DNA of 64,000 nucleotides from Sphingobium indicum B90A (GTDB lineage Bacteria; Pseudomonadota; Alphaproteobacteria; Sphingomonadales; Sphingomonadaceae), in contig NZ_CP013070.1 of NCBI RefSeq assembly GCF_000264945.2, positions 2,914,001-2,978,000 on the forward strand, given 5' to 3'. Under the pieces are notes generated by a model that was given only the letters and a program-made list of their open reading frames with translations, searched no databases and was not told the origin of the DNA. The translations under genes were made by a program, and so were the position numbers. Positions 53,255 to 63,403 of the stretch are shown here, in pieces (position 1 is the first letter of the stretch; every line of letters begins with the position of its first letter).

Positions 53255-54769
53255 ATGAGCCGCAGCTTCAAGACTGTCGACCTGTTCGCGGGCCCTGGCG
53301 GCCTGGCCGAGGGGTTTTCATCCCTGCGCAATGCGGAAGGCAAACGGATCTTCGATATTGCGCTTTCTGTCGAGAAGGAGCCCTCTGCGTTCGCAACGTT
53401 GCGACTGCGAGCCTTCACCCGCCAGTTCACAGCACTACCGGATTGCTACTACCAGTATCTGGCTGGCGAGATCACCAGACAGACGCTGGCCGATCGCTAT
53501 CCGGAAGAATGGAAAGCCGCGGAAGACGAAACCGCGATGCTCGAGCTGGGGACCGAAGATGCCCAGCAGGCACTGGATCCCTGTCTCGATCGCATCAGGA
53601 AAGAGGCCGATGGCGACACAATCGTCATAGGCGGGCCTCCCTGTCAGGCATATTCGCTGGTCGGGCGGGCCCGGAACCGGGGTATCAAGAATTACGATCC
53701 CGCGACAGACCATCGCCATTTCCTGTATCGCGAATACATCCGCATCCTGGGTCGCCTTCAACCGATCGCTTTCGTCATGGAAAACGTGAAAGGCATGCTG
53801 TCTTCCAGGGTGAAGGGCGAAAGCATTTTCGAGCGGGTGCTGAACGATCTGAGAGCAGCAGGCGGAGAACCCGACAGCTATACCCTCCTTCCTCTCGTGG
53901 ACGGGGCCAAGGGCAGACATGCCGGTCGCGTGATCCGGAGCGAGGACTTCGGCATCCCGCAGTGCAGGCATCGCGTGATTCTCCTGGGCATCCGGAGCGA
54001 CGTGCTTGCCAATATCCCCGCTTCCACATTCGGTCGCACGTTGGAACCGGCAAGCCGAACCACGGTCGCAAGCGTCCTGACAGGCATGCCAGCATTGCGC
54101 AGCGGATTGAGCCGGAGCCCCGACACCCCCGACAACTGGCGCGTCGCAGCGGTATCCGCGTTCCGTACTGCCGCATCAGCGTGCCGGAATGACGGCACCT
54201 GGCTCAACGACGTCGCCAAGGCGCTTTCCGAACATGCCCGGCAACTCGAAGCCGCAGAGAATATGCTTCCGCGTTCCAGCCGGCAGGTGACACCAATCAA
54301 GGACAACAGGCTGGGCGCCTGGCTTGCAGACGAACGATTGCCAACCCTCCCCAACCACGAGAGCCGCGGACATATGGAGAGCGATCTGGCGCGTTATGCA
54401 TTTGCAGCGACCTTCGCGGAAAAATTCGACCGCTCGCCCAAGGCCGAAGAATTCCCGGCTGCCCTGGCTCCCGACCACAGCAACTGGGAGAGCGGCCATT
54501 TCGCCGATCGTTTCCGCGTCCAGCACTGGAAAGCACCCTCGACGACGGTGACCAGCCACATTTCCAAGGATGGTCATTACTTCATCCATCCGGATCCCGC
54601 GCAGTGCCGCAGCCTAACCGTCAGGGAAGCTGCCCGACTGCAGACCTTTCCGGACAACTACTTCTTCGAGGGCAACCGGACGCAGCAATATGTGCAGGTC
54701 GGCAACGCCGTTCCGCCGCTGCTCGCCCGGCAGATCGCCGAGCTGGTGGCAGACATATTGAACAGCTGA
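53255..54769 (+). CDS. dcm: DNA (cytosine-5-)-methyltransferase
   Basis: 504 residues. Motif I DLFAGPGGLAEGF (9-21), motif IV with catalytic Cys130 in IGGPPCQAYS, motif VI MENVKGM (175-181), motif VIII QCRHRVILLGIR (236-247), and motif X QVGNAVPPLLARQI near the C-terminus (about 481-494). The region between VIII and IX (about 255-430) is the target recognition part; the recognition site cannot be read from sequence. ATG 53255. It is convergent with the AIPR gene, 16 bases apart, and marks host DNA for the restriction arm. Confidence 0.96.
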   Translation: MSRSFKTVDLFAGPGGLAEGFSSLRNAEGKRIFDIALSVEKEPSAFATLRLRAFTRQFTALPDCYYQYLAGEITRQTLADRYPEEWKAAEDETAMLELGTEDAQQALDPCLDRIRKEADGDTIVIGGPPCQAYSLVGRARNRGIKNYDPATDHRHFLYREYIRILGRLQPIAFVMENVKGMLSSRVKGESIFERVLNDLRAAGGEPDSYTLLPLVDGAKGRHAGRVIRSEDFGIPQCRHRVILLGIRSDVLANIPASTFGRTLEPASRTTVASVLTGMPALRSGLSRSPDTPDNWRVAAVSAFRTAASACRNDGTWLNDVAKALSEHARQLEAAENMLPRSSRQVTPIKDNRLGAWLADERLPTLPNHESRGHMESDLARYAFAATFAEKFDRSPKAEEFPAALAPDHSNWESGHFADRFRVQHWKAPSTTVTSHISKDGHYFIHPDPAQCRSLTVREAARLQTFPDNYFFEGNRTQQYVQVGNAVPPLLARQIAELVADILNS

Positions 54770-54785
54770 CCGAGCGAGGCATCCG

Positions 54786-56846
54786 TCAGTAAAAGGCCTC
54801 CAGACGGGTCACTATCTGGAGAGCGGCCCGGGATTGGCTCTCCGACGGAACCTTGCCCGGGATCTGCGCACATACGCCCAGTATCGATTGCTCCTTCGGG
54901 TTGAGCTTGCCGATCGACTTGCCGAAGGCCAGCACGTTCGACCAATATTCTCCCCCCTGCAGCACAACCTCAGCCTGGGCATTGATGCTGTCACGTTCGA
55001 CACGTTCGCGCCGCTGATCCCTCTTGAAATCGCGGGCCTGCGATGGGTCGATCAACGTGTCGTGGAATTCTCGTTCATATGTGACTGAGCGGGCAGAAAG
55101 CTGGGACCAGCAGGCCTGCTGCTTCGCCCATTCGCTCATGTTGCGGATGCCCGTTGGAGGATTGGTGATCACGTCATTGGCTGCTTCGGCAGCGACCAGA
55201 CAGGCTCTTTCGAGGATAACCGGAACCCGCTGCATCCGCCAGACCTGATCAAGGTCGACGGTACGCTTTCTCGCTTCGGCATCGTGAACCACTTTGGCGA
55301 AGGCATAGGTAACGATGTTGGCACGATAGCCGCCCGCATACCAGGTCTGGGCCGGCACCACCCGTTCGAGGTTCCTGAAGATGATCGCCTTGGCAACGAG
55401 GCGCTTGTACCAGACCTCGTCAAACCGATCTGCCCCTGCCTTGCTGTCGCTCCATTCCTCGCCGATCACCCTGGCCAGTTCGCCGAAATTCTTCTGTGCA
55501 CCCCTGCTCACGATATGCGGCTTGCAACGCCAAGAGTTCTCGAACTTGGCCAGATCCGTCTTCGTGAAGAACTGGGTGCGTGGAAACTCGGCATCAAAGC
55601 GCTTGCGCTCTGCCGGCGAACGCCTCGCCCGCTCATCAGCGAACTGACCGCGAGCCCGCTCGTAGAACCACTTGGACTCGCGATAATGAACATCGCCAGC
55701 CGGAGCGAGAACACGCCGGGAGAATTCCTGCATGTGCACATGAAACGGATGGTTCGCGAAGAAATCCGCAGCGTTCACCTTGTTCTGGCTGTTTGCAAAT
55801 TCCGATATCCGGGGAACGATCTCCTCGGCCCGCTCAGGTGGGACTATGGTCAGCTTCATCTGGACAAACACGTCCTTGAGCTGATCGAGCTTTCTCGCGG
55901 CATGGATCGATGCCGTGGTCTGCCCTCCGTTCACAATCTGCAGATTGTCGGCCGACATGAGGAAAAGGCCTTCACCCATGTCCGAAATCTCGACCGCGTC
56001 GGCCGTGGCCGTGAGGCCATTGTTGTAGGAGAAGAACATTTCCGGCTGGTCCCGGATCGTGTCACGAATCCCCCGATTCACCTTGTTGCGGGCCTGGAGG
56101 AAGCTCCGGACATTGGCCTCAAGCAAACGGGCACCCCACTTGTCGTAGATTGCGGCCAGCTGGGTGCCCGGGATGACAGCGATGTAGCTTTCGAAAGGAG
56201 CGCCATCGAACGAGGTCTTGAGAACAGGGATCGCGCCGTCATAATCCGCGGCGAAATCGATAACCAGGTCTTCGCGGGTCTGCCCCGAGGAAATGAACCG
56301 CTGGATGCGCGACAGATCCCAGACATTCGAGGTGACAGGAATTCCCCCGATCTCCCCGATAGGTTGGGCGTCCGTTCTTGCCTTGTTGACCCGATTGGTC
56401 ACGAGAAGCAGCTTGATCTTGCCAATCTTCTTCCAGGAACGTGCGATCAGATCGGCGAGAACGAACCCCTTGCTGGTTTCCTCGAGCCCTTCGCGAAAGG
56501 ATTGCCTCACGGCGGCCACGATGAAGTTGGCGAGGCGCTTCAGCTGACTGTTGATCTCGTCCTTGCCTATCGACTTCGGTTCGTCGGAAAGAACGAAATC
56601 GCAGACGGCCATCGTCAGTACGCCTTCCTCGTCATCCTGATCCCAGCCATAAGCATCGACGTGAAGCGGTTTCGTTCCGTCCTTGCCATCAAAATAGCAG
56701 AGACCGAGTGACGAGACCTCGCCCGCCTCGTCGAGAATGTCGCCGATCTTCTCGAGAAACGCCTCGGCCGTGATCAGCCCCATGGCATCCGCATCGCCCT
56801 GGACATCGGCGATGAGTTCCCGGTGGAATTCCGCAAGTTCCTCCAT
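54786..56846 (-). CDS. AIPR family protein (abortive phage resistance)
   Basis: 686 residues from ATG 56846, five bases after the stop of the upstream nuclease gene and preceded by GGGGGGATTGAAG; a start at 56909 would overlap that gene by 58 bases. The AIPR core shows FFSYNNGLTATADAVEI (271-287) and NLQIVNGGQTTASIHAARKL (301-320), both family signatures. AIPR proteins are known from abortive-infection and restriction-like loci; biochemical role is uncertain. It is the last gene of the WYL-regulated operon. Confidence 0.9.
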   Translation of the reverse strand: MEELAEFHRELIADVQGDADAMGLITAEAFLEKIGDILDEAGEVSSLGLCYFDGKDGTKPLHVDAYGWDQDDEEGVLTMAVCDFVLSDEPKSIGKDEINSQLKRLANFIVAAVRQSFREGLEETSKGFVLADLIARSWKKIGKIKLLLVTNRVNKARTDAQPIGEIGGIPVTSNVWDLSRIQRFISSGQTREDLVIDFAADYDGAIPVLKTSFDGAPFESYIAVIPGTQLAAIYDKWGARLLEANVRSFLQARNKVNRGIRDTIRDQPEMFFSYNNGLTATADAVEISDMGEGLFLMSADNLQIVNGGQTTASIHAARKLDQLKDVFVQMKLTIVPPERAEEIVPRISEFANSQNKVNAADFFANHPFHVHMQEFSRRVLAPAGDVHYRESKWFYERARGQFADERARRSPAERKRFDAEFPRTQFFTKTDLAKFENSWRCKPHIVSRGAQKNFGELARVIGEEWSDSKAGADRFDEVWYKRLVAKAIIFRNLERVVPAQTWYAGGYRANIVTYAFAKVVHDAEARKRTVDLDQVWRMQRVPVILERACLVAAEAANDVITNPPTGIRNMSEWAKQQACWSQLSARSVTYEREFHDTLIDPSQARDFKRDQRRERVERDSINAQAEVVLQGGEYWSNVLAFGKSIGKLNPKEQSILGVCAQIPGKVPSESQSRAALQIVTRLEAFY

Positions 56847-56851
56847 GCGCT

Positions 56852-57817
56852 TCAATCCCCCCTGATCACGGTATCCAACAGGCCTGTTTCGACAGCGAAG
56901 GGCTGGCATGAATCGAGCGCAATCGTGTAGCGGACTGAACCCACCCCCGAAGGCAGCGGCGCAGGAATTCGAGGAAAATCGCCCTCCACCTCGAAATCCT
57001 GCGTCCTTCCCACAATCCAGCCACGATCCGAATAGTCGTCGTCAGCATCGAAGCCTGCCGCCTCGATCGCGGCTTCCCACATCTCGAGAGCTGCAAGATC
57101 TCCCTCCAGAAAGCGCGCGCCCACCCGAAGCACGTGGTCGGTCAAGGTCATGCCTGACGGTCCGGATGCGACGTCCACATCGCAGACACGCAGGAACAGG
57201 CGCGCACCGTCGACATCTGCCAGTTGGTCCTCCGAGGATATCTGCACGTGCGGACGCGCCGCACCTCTTCTCGCCTTGACCTCCACCAGGCACCTGCCGA
57301 TCTCGAAATCCTTCGCGGATCCTTCCGGTCCCTTCCACGCTTCGATCGCAGCCCGGGGGCCGAGGAGATCGCAGAGATGTGACAGGAAATGCAGCTCTCC
57401 GACCAGGCCGCGCTGTTCCTCGATCGAAAGACGTGCCGAACGCCCGCCGCGCAGAAGATGATGCCAACGCAATGTCCTGCGGATCGATCGAACCAGTGCG
57501 TCCCGCGCCGTCGAAGCCGCCTCCCCTGCCTTCACCACGTCATGACAAAGCGTCGCGAACAGCTCACGCTGCTCTGGTTCCCGGAGGACAATGACAAGCG
57601 CCCGCGTACCCGGAATGTCCCGATACCGGAGATCCAGGCTGCGCATTTTCGGCAGCGGCATGATTTCCTCGGCGCCCGCGGCCAATCGAAGGATCAGGGC
57701 TGGCTCACCGCGTTCGGATACCCACCAGAAGAAATCCCATCGCCCAGCGGAATCGACACGGCGTGCATCAATGCCACCCGATACAAGTCCCTCCCACGGA
57801 TGCTCAATCGTCGTCAT
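56852..57817 (-). CDS. PD-(D/E)XK motif protein (DUF4420)
   Basis: 321 residues from ATG 57817 (GAGGAT just upstream), overlapping the Z1 gene by 14 bases. The nuclease core is SIEEQRGLVGELHFL (Glu141), SAKDFEIG (Asp170) and CLVEVKARRG (Glu179, Lys181), the PD-(D/E)XK layout of restriction endonucleases. DUF4420 proteins accompany Z1 helicases in predicted restriction systems. It is the probable cutting subunit here. The long frame start at 57970 is rejected because it would lie within the Z1 coding region. Confidence 0.88.
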   Translation of the reverse strand: MTTIEHPWEGLVSGGIDARRVDSAGRWDFFWWVSERGEPALILRLAAGAEEIMPLPKMRSLDLRYRDIPGTRALVIVLREPEQRELFATLCHDVVKAGEAASTARDALVRSIRRTLRWHHLLRGGRSARLSIEEQRGLVGELHFLSHLCDLLGPRAAIEAWKGPEGSAKDFEIGRCLVEVKARRGAARPHVQISSEDQLADVDGARLFLRVCDVDVASGPSGMTLTDHVLRVGARFLEGDLAALEMWEAAIEAAGFDADDDYSDRGWIVGRTQDFEVEGDFPRIPAPLPSGVGSVRYTIALDSCQPFAVETGLLDTVIRGD

Positions 57818-60557
57818 CGCGGTCATCCTCGTCCGTATCGTCCTCGCCGAAGAGCTCGCGCAGCTTGGTCGTGTTGAAGATATACTCCACCTTCTGGTCC
57901 GGTCGGGAGGATTTGGGGAAGCTGATGCTCCACGCAACAACAGAAGCATCGGGCAGAATGGCATGATCATCCAAATCTATATTTGCCCGCTTGATGTCGA
58001 GATGGAAGAGCACAAGGAGCGGCCGTTGGCGCACCGCGCGGTAAATCCAGTCGGGATAGTTGACGGATTCACTTTCGGCCTTCTTTTCGTCCTTGCGGTA
58101 CTGAACCTCAGCCAGCTTGGCACTTTCCGACATAACCCCGGTCTTCTCGACGCCGCGCGAGGCAACCCTGGACCGCTTGCCGCTGATGGCCAGAATACCG
58201 CTCTTAAGTTCCGCCGGTCCGATCGATCGTTCGAGAGGCACGATATCCCGGTCACCAATTTTTCTGGAAGGCCTCTCTCCATTCTCGCTTCGGCTCGCCA
58301 GAAGGATGTCCCATTCAGTCAGTTCGTCTTCTGCCCTGGACGCGATATACTTCCTGATCGGCCCTGTGTCCGAAAGCACTGAATCCCGGCAGTTGTCATA
58401 TTCTCTCAGGAAATCGTCAACCAGCCGGACCGGGACCTGGCTGAGCAGCTTGCCGCCAGAGACACTCTCTTCCGAGCCCGGCCCGTGACCCGCTACCGTC
58501 ATGGCCTCGATGAACCGAAGCGCCGCCCTCCTGTTACGGTCAAGCGAGCCAGGGTCTGCAGACAGCTTCGTCGTTTCGACAAAATTGTTCGAAAGCCCGA
58601 TCATGACATGCTTTTCGCCCGACCCCATCTTGTTGCGCGCCGTTACCAGAAGGGCACTGGGATGGCTGCGGACAGCGAGGCCGAACATTTCCGGAGTGGC
58701 CTTCGCGCGTTCCATCCGCTTGAGTTCAGCCTGCAATTCCTCCGTGGCCTCGGCTATGTGCGCGTACCAGCCAGCCGCCTCCTCCAGCATCCAGATGCGG
58801 CAGACATCCTCATAGTTCGAACGATATCCGAACCACCGCCCCATCTGCATCAACGTGTCGTACATCATGGAATTGCGCAGGAAGTAGGATACGGTGAGGC
58901 CTTCGAGAGTCAGGCCGCGGGATAGGGAAAATCCTCCCACCGCAATCACCGTGAGACCGGTTCCTCCCGCGTTGTCATAGTCAAGCGCACCTGGCGACGC
59001 GCTGTTAACTGCAACAACGGACGCTGATGCAAGAACGGGCAGGAGATTAGCCTGAATCTCCGGCCAGTTGGGGAAGGCGTCCGAATATTCCTTCTCCCAG
59101 CAAGCCTTCAGCGCGGCAATTTCAGGATTGGCTAATGCACCTTCGCCTTTAGCGGCATCGACCCTGACAGCGCTCTCGATGCGGTCGACGATCTCGTGCA
59201 ACCGGTTGCGCAACAGGTTCTGGACACCAGTGAACCGCGACGCGTTAACGAGCATCGAGGCGTGCTGGCCTGCCTGCCCACGCAGGTTGCGTATCGTCCG
59301 TGCAACGACGAATGCGCGAAGCGCGGCTATCATGCTGTCCGGCAGTTCGTCGACCGGATGGTTGATCCTGTGTTTCAGCGGCAGGACATCTTCGTTGTCT
59401 GTGATGTAGCGCAAATATCGTGGTGGCGCATCGTCGGGCATTCCATCGATGAACACCTTGCGGGGGCCAAAATAGTTGGTCGGTGCATCAAGGCCGATGA
59501 TAAAATGCCTCGGGAAGAGATCCTGCTTCCCGACCTCGTCCTCGGAATCCGGGTCGATGAATATGTTCGCGAATGGCGTTGCCGTGTATCCCACATAGCA
59601 GCTGCGGTTGAAAAGGCCGAGCAGCTCCCGGATCTGGCCGTTGATCCGTGAAACCTCATCCTTGCCGTACTTGATGTTGATGGAAGCATTGTCCGCTTCG
59701 TCGTCGATCAGCAGCATGGGCTGATCAACCATTTCCGATCCTCGGCTGACACTATGTTCCTTCAGCCAGTCGACCAGATTCCCCAGAGTGCGAGAGTTCT
59801 TCTTGATGACGAGAACGACCGGCACGGCATAGGAGGAAATCTGACTGGTATTCGTGGTCGCCGTCGCCTTGTTGAAATCCTTGATCGTGTTTGTGAGGCT
59901 GACCGGCACACGGCGATCATCGAAATTGCCTACGCCAATGGTCCGCGGCCTCGACTTGCCCTTGCGCTGTTCAAGGCGGCCGGTGTCGCGGCCGATGAAA
60001 CCCTCATCGATCCGTCCCTGGGTCTGATTGCGCAGGTTGTTGTGGATACCGGCGATGACGACGATCAGGCGATAGCCCGCATCGGCGGCCTTGCAGATCA
60101 GCCCGGTGTAGTTTGCTGTCTTGCCGCTCTGGACATGGCCAACGACCATACCCTTGCGCTCCCACGCAGCGTTCTCGCCGGGATTGCCCATCCTGTCGAG
60201 TACGCGATCGGTCACCTCGTCCATGGCGATGATGACATCGCGAGGCATGCGCTGCGACCTGAGAAGCTGCTCGTAGCGTTTCCAGTAATAGGCGTCGATG
60301 AGACCTTTCGCTCTCGCATCATGGAGCCAGGGTCTGAATTCCTGATCCTCGACGATCGCGCCAAGACCCATGCTGATGCCGACCCGTTCCTCGAGCTCAC
60401 GCGCCAGCATCTCGGCATCTTCGTCGGACACCTCGGAGAATGTCGGCAGGATACGCATGGTAGTGACCGCATCGCGTATGCTTTCGGGCGTGGGCGGCGT
60501 CTGCCTGGCAACCAGCTGGGACACCATGGTGTCCAGCAGCACGAGAGTTTCAGTCAT
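57804..60557 (-). CDS. Z1-domain SF2-type helicase/ATPase
   Basis: 917 residues. Walker A VVGHVQSGKTANY (138-150), Walker B LLIDDEADNASIN (282-294, a DEAD box), then VGYTATPFANIFIDP (motif III like) and GGFSLSRGLTLEGLTVSYFL and MGRWFGYR (motifs V and VI) further on. These are hallmarks of the Z1 family (PF10593). The very end is a run of acidic residues. It overlaps the GHKL ATPase gene by eight bases and the DUF4420 gene by 14, so all are tightly coupled. Likely translocates or remodels DNA for the nuclease. Confidence 0.93.
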   Translation of the reverse strand: MTETLVLLDTMVSQLVARQTPPTPESIRDAVTTMRILPTFSEVSDEDAEMLARELEERVGISMGLGAIVEDQEFRPWLHDARAKGLIDAYYWKRYEQLLRSQRMPRDVIIAMDEVTDRVLDRMGNPGENAAWERKGMVVGHVQSGKTANYTGLICKAADAGYRLIVVIAGIHNNLRNQTQGRIDEGFIGRDTGRLEQRKGKSRPRTIGVGNFDDRRVPVSLTNTIKDFNKATATTNTSQISSYAVPVVLVIKKNSRTLGNLVDWLKEHSVSRGSEMVDQPMLLIDDEADNASINIKYGKDEVSRINGQIRELLGLFNRSCYVGYTATPFANIFIDPDSEDEVGKQDLFPRHFIIGLDAPTNYFGPRKVFIDGMPDDAPPRYLRYITDNEDVLPLKHRINHPVDELPDSMIAALRAFVVARTIRNLRGQAGQHASMLVNASRFTGVQNLLRNRLHEIVDRIESAVRVDAAKGEGALANPEIAALKACWEKEYSDAFPNWPEIQANLLPVLASASVVAVNSASPGALDYDNAGGTGLTVIAVGGFSLSRGLTLEGLTVSYFLRNSMMYDTLMQMGRWFGYRSNYEDVCRIWMLEEAAGWYAHIAEATEELQAELKRMERAKATPEMFGLAVRSHPSALLVTARNKMGSGEKHVMIGLSNNFVETTKLSADPGSLDRNRRAALRFIEAMTVAGHGPGSEESVSGGKLLSQVPVRLVDDFLREYDNCRDSVLSDTGPIRKYIASRAEDELTEWDILLASRSENGERPSRKIGDRDIVPLERSIGPAELKSGILAISGKRSRVASRGVEKTGVMSESAKLAEVQYRKDEKKAESESVNYPDWIYRAVRQRPLLVLFHLDIKRANIDLDDHAILPDASVVAWSISFPKSSRPDQKVEYIFNTTKLRELFGEDDTDEDDRDDDD

Positions 60558-62055
60558 CGTCCGCGGGGTCCTTCATCATTTCATCAAGCAATTCTTCAGT
60601 CACGTTCCACGCGCTGCGGAAGGGCTCCAGCTGCCGCAGAACCGTATCCACCTGCTCGCGATCACAGCCTTGGGCGACCAGCCTCGGAACCATCGCTTCC
60701 AGCGTCTGGCGGATCGTGGCGGCGTCCACTTCATCTGCGCGGATTTCTTCCGCGCTTCCGGCGAAGTCGGCATGAAGGGCCTCAATCGGCAGAGAGGCAC
60801 CAAGCAGCGAGATACAGTTGGCAAAACCCTGCCGCAGCTCTGGCGGCAGACTCTCGGAAAAGCTGGCAAGCGCCGGGTGTTCGGGGTCGGGGCGGAAAAC
60901 AATGACTCCATCCCTCTGCATGCGCTGCCAGACAGGCATGCGGTGTTCATCGACGAGACGCTGCCCTCTGCGCTGGTAGGTGCGCTTCGATGTCTGGGAG
61001 AAGCGCTCGACAATATGACGCATCCGGTCCCTGACAGCAGGCGGGAGTTGCGCGGATGCCTTCTTGACGTCGATCTTCCACGAAGCATCCATGGTGTTGG
61101 GGATATCGACCCGTATGCGGCACAGTTTGGTCAGCTCGGTCTGGCGAGCCAGCCCCAGCCAGCTTCCCGCGATGATCAACCTGCGTCCCCTGTAGATGTA
61201 GAAACCCTGTGACCGCAGATGCCCCTCCGGCCCTCCCAGTTCATCCCATTCCTGTTTGGACATCGCCTTGTGGTGAGGCAGGGTGAAGCACTGGAAGGAC
61301 ACGATCCCGCCAATGAGCTGGAGCCGGTCTTCGGGATCTTCCTGATGCGCGGGATGCTTTCTCGCGAAAGGATCGATCGCCTGGAGGCATCGGCCATTGA
61401 GCCAAATCGAGATCGGCTTTGCACGTTCATCCATGAAACGGTGGAAGACGAGACGAAGATGTCGTTCCGCCTGCGAGATCGCCCGATTCATGTGATCGGC
61501 ACGCCGCCCTCGGTCATGAGTTATCCCGCCTGACAGCCGGTCCAGTTCCTGCCACACGACGAGGGTGCCGGTTTCGCCCAGACGCTCGGACCATGGAACG
61601 GCAGAAGGATCATCGTGGACGCTGATGCTCCATTCGTTCGTCCGGGCGACCTCATCGAGATCCCAGATGGCACAGCATGACTGTCCGTCACGCCGTGTGA
61701 GAACGGTCAGCCGACGGCATTGAGAGAAACTGGCACTCTTCAGACCCAGTCCGAAACGGCCAAGATCATGTTCGTCGCGATCATCGAGAGGATTTCTGCT
61801 GCCCGGGCGCATGGCCTCCACAAGCTGCGCCTCGGTCATGCCTGAACCGTTGTCCAGTATTCCGATCGCAGGCATTTCTCCAGAGGTATCGGAAAGAATG
61901 TCGATACGCGTGGCCCGCGCCGTGATGGAATTGTCGATGATGTCCGCAAGGGCAGTGTCGAGCGAATAGCCGATATCCCGCATGCTTTCGATCAGAGCCG
62001 ATGCATGGGGGGTGGCGTCCGCCCTTCTCGCCGCTGCAGCAGCAGAGAATTTCAT
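60550..62055 (-). CDS. GHKL (MORC/MutL-like) ATPase
   Basis: 501 residues from ATG 62055 (MKFSAAAAARRADATP, with GGAAAG upstream); a start at 62169 is less likely. Bergerat fold motifs: ADIIDNSITA (37-46, N box Asn42), ILDNGSGMT (66-74) and GRFGLGLKSASF (99-110). The C-terminal part (about 250-500) has a transducer-like fold and a charged helix at the end. Such MutL/MORC homologues in restriction loci were described by Iyer, Abhiman and Aravind (2008). It is next to Z1 and presumably forms a clamp around DNA. Confidence 0.9.
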   Translation of the reverse strand: MKFSAAAAARRADATPHASALIESMRDIGYSLDTALADIIDNSITARATRIDILSDTSGEMPAIGILDNGSGMTEAQLVEAMRPGSRNPLDDRDEHDLGRFGLGLKSASFSQCRRLTVLTRRDGQSCCAIWDLDEVARTNEWSISVHDDPSAVPWSERLGETGTLVVWQELDRLSGGITHDRGRRADHMNRAISQAERHLRLVFHRFMDERAKPISIWLNGRCLQAIDPFARKHPAHQEDPEDRLQLIGGIVSFQCFTLPHHKAMSKQEWDELGGPEGHLRSQGFYIYRGRRLIIAGSWLGLARQTELTKLCRIRVDIPNTMDASWKIDVKKASAQLPPAVRDRMRHIVERFSQTSKRTYQRRGQRLVDEHRMPVWQRMQRDGVIVFRPDPEHPALASFSESLPPELRQGFANCISLLGASLPIEALHADFAGSAEEIRADEVDAATIRQTLEAMVPRLVAQGCDREQVDTVLRQLEPFRSAWNVTEELLDEMMKDPADDD

Positions 62056-62122
62056 GCCCGACTTTCCATAATCATACCCCCAAATGTCCCCCGTCACCCA
62101 TGGCTCTCGATCGGTTACCGAA

Positions 62123-63142
62123 TCACTGATTGCATGCCAGTACGTCAGATCCGGTCGCAGCTTGCTCACATGCGCCAGCTGCCAGCATCAGCCGCTCGTG
62201 CATCATGTCTCTGAGTTCCTGCGGGCCATCGATCACGACGCTGCCACCCCAAGTGAACAGGTGATCAGCCAGCTCCCTGAGGCCTCCGCTTCGAAAACTC
62301 ACCACCAGCTCGTCATTCCGCTGTTCGACTTGCTGAACGGGATGGAAACGCCAGGAAAGAGCTCTCTCCACGGCTTCAGGACGCACCCGCAGGACTATGT
62401 CATGGTCTTCTTCGCGCCAGATACCAAAGCTCTGTGCCAACCAGTGATCGAGATCCCAGTCCTCCGGCACAAGACCGGCCGAGTTGCTCATCCGGACCAC
62501 GCTCATGCGATCGAGACGATAGAGCACTGGAGGCAGATCCCGGCCCGGCATCCGGCCAACCAGATAGGTCACCGGCCCATGAACAAGTCCGCAGGGAACA
62601 ACCCGCCTCCATTGTGGAGTGTCGTTCTCGTTCGACACATATTCGAATTCCACGCAGCATCCCGCCATGATCGCCTGCTGGACAGTCGTGAGCGCTTCGG
62701 GCGCAGCAGCTACGAGCGGTCCGGCTGGAACAAAGGTTCGCTGAAGCCTTGCCAAGGCATCCAGATCGGGATCGATCCTTCTCCTTTCACGCTCATCAAG
62801 CGCGCTTCTCACCTTCGTCAGCAGACTGGCCAAAGGTTCGGCATTCGGAGAGCCGTCACGCCGCCGCGCCTCCACCTCAGCCTGCAGGGCCGCTATCTCC
62901 GCGGCGGACGGCCGCGTGTAGATACGGCGCAGCCCCTCGCGAATCCTGAACCGTTTCGACCGATCATCCTGCACTTCCTCGAGATCGAAATGGATGCGGA
63001 TCACATCGCGCATGCGTTCGGCTGTTCGCCGATCGACACTGATCTCCAGAGCGATTTCGTCAAGCGTCAGCCCCTCGACCGTTTCAGCAAGAAGATGCGC
63101 AAGCCGCAATATGCGGTCGAGCTTCGCCATGCGCGCAGTCAC
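62123..63142 (-). CDS. WYL-domain transcriptional regulator
   Basis: 339 residues. The N-terminal winged helix (about 5-75: RILRLAHLLAETVEGLTLDE, IALEISVDRRTAERMRDVI) is followed by a WYL domain (about 155-240: GCCVEFEYVSNENDTPQWRR, VTYLVGRMPGRD) and a C-terminal WCX extension (about 255-330: HDIVLRVRPEAVERAL). WYL proteins often regulate phage defence loci, sensing nucleic acid fragments. It lies 67 bases upstream of the ATPase gene on the same strand and divergent from the partial gene at 63404. ATG 63130 is an alternative start. Confidence 0.9.
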   Translation of the reverse strand: MTARMAKLDRILRLAHLLAETVEGLTLDEIALEISVDRRTAERMRDVIRIHFDLEEVQDDRSKRFRIREGLRRIYTRPSAAEIAALQAEVEARRRDGSPNAEPLASLLTKVRSALDERERRRIDPDLDALARLQRTFVPAGPLVAAAPEALTTVQQAIMAGCCVEFEYVSNENDTPQWRRVVPCGLVHGPVTYLVGRMPGRDLPPVLYRLDRMSVVRMSNSAGLVPEDWDLDHWLAQSFGIWREEDHDIVLRVRPEAVERALSWRFHPVQQVEQRNDELVVSFRSGGLRELADHLFTWGGSVVIDGPQELRDMMHERLMLAAGACEQAATGSDVLACNQ

Positions 63143-63403
63143 GCGTGCCCCCCAGAAGATGACTACTCATGCGACCCCGTTTCTCCCTTTCATGACAGGC
63201 ATGAAACGACTTGTGAAGAGCTCCGCTGACGCAAACCGATCGCAGCAGTGCCATAGCTCTTTGATTTTTCAGGAGGTGGGATGCGGAATGTCCGCAACAC
63301 TCATTAGGATGCACCAGTTCGACATGGGCTGCGAACCGCCGAAGCGTCACTTCGTTTCGCTTGAGCATTGACTTGCCCTCCAGGGCAGGGAACAATTTCC
63401 ATC

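Noticed and set aside
63084..63395. Minus-strand frame of 103 codons next to the WYL gene
   Set aside because: Overlaps the WYL start, Cys/His-rich noise composition, no ribosome site.
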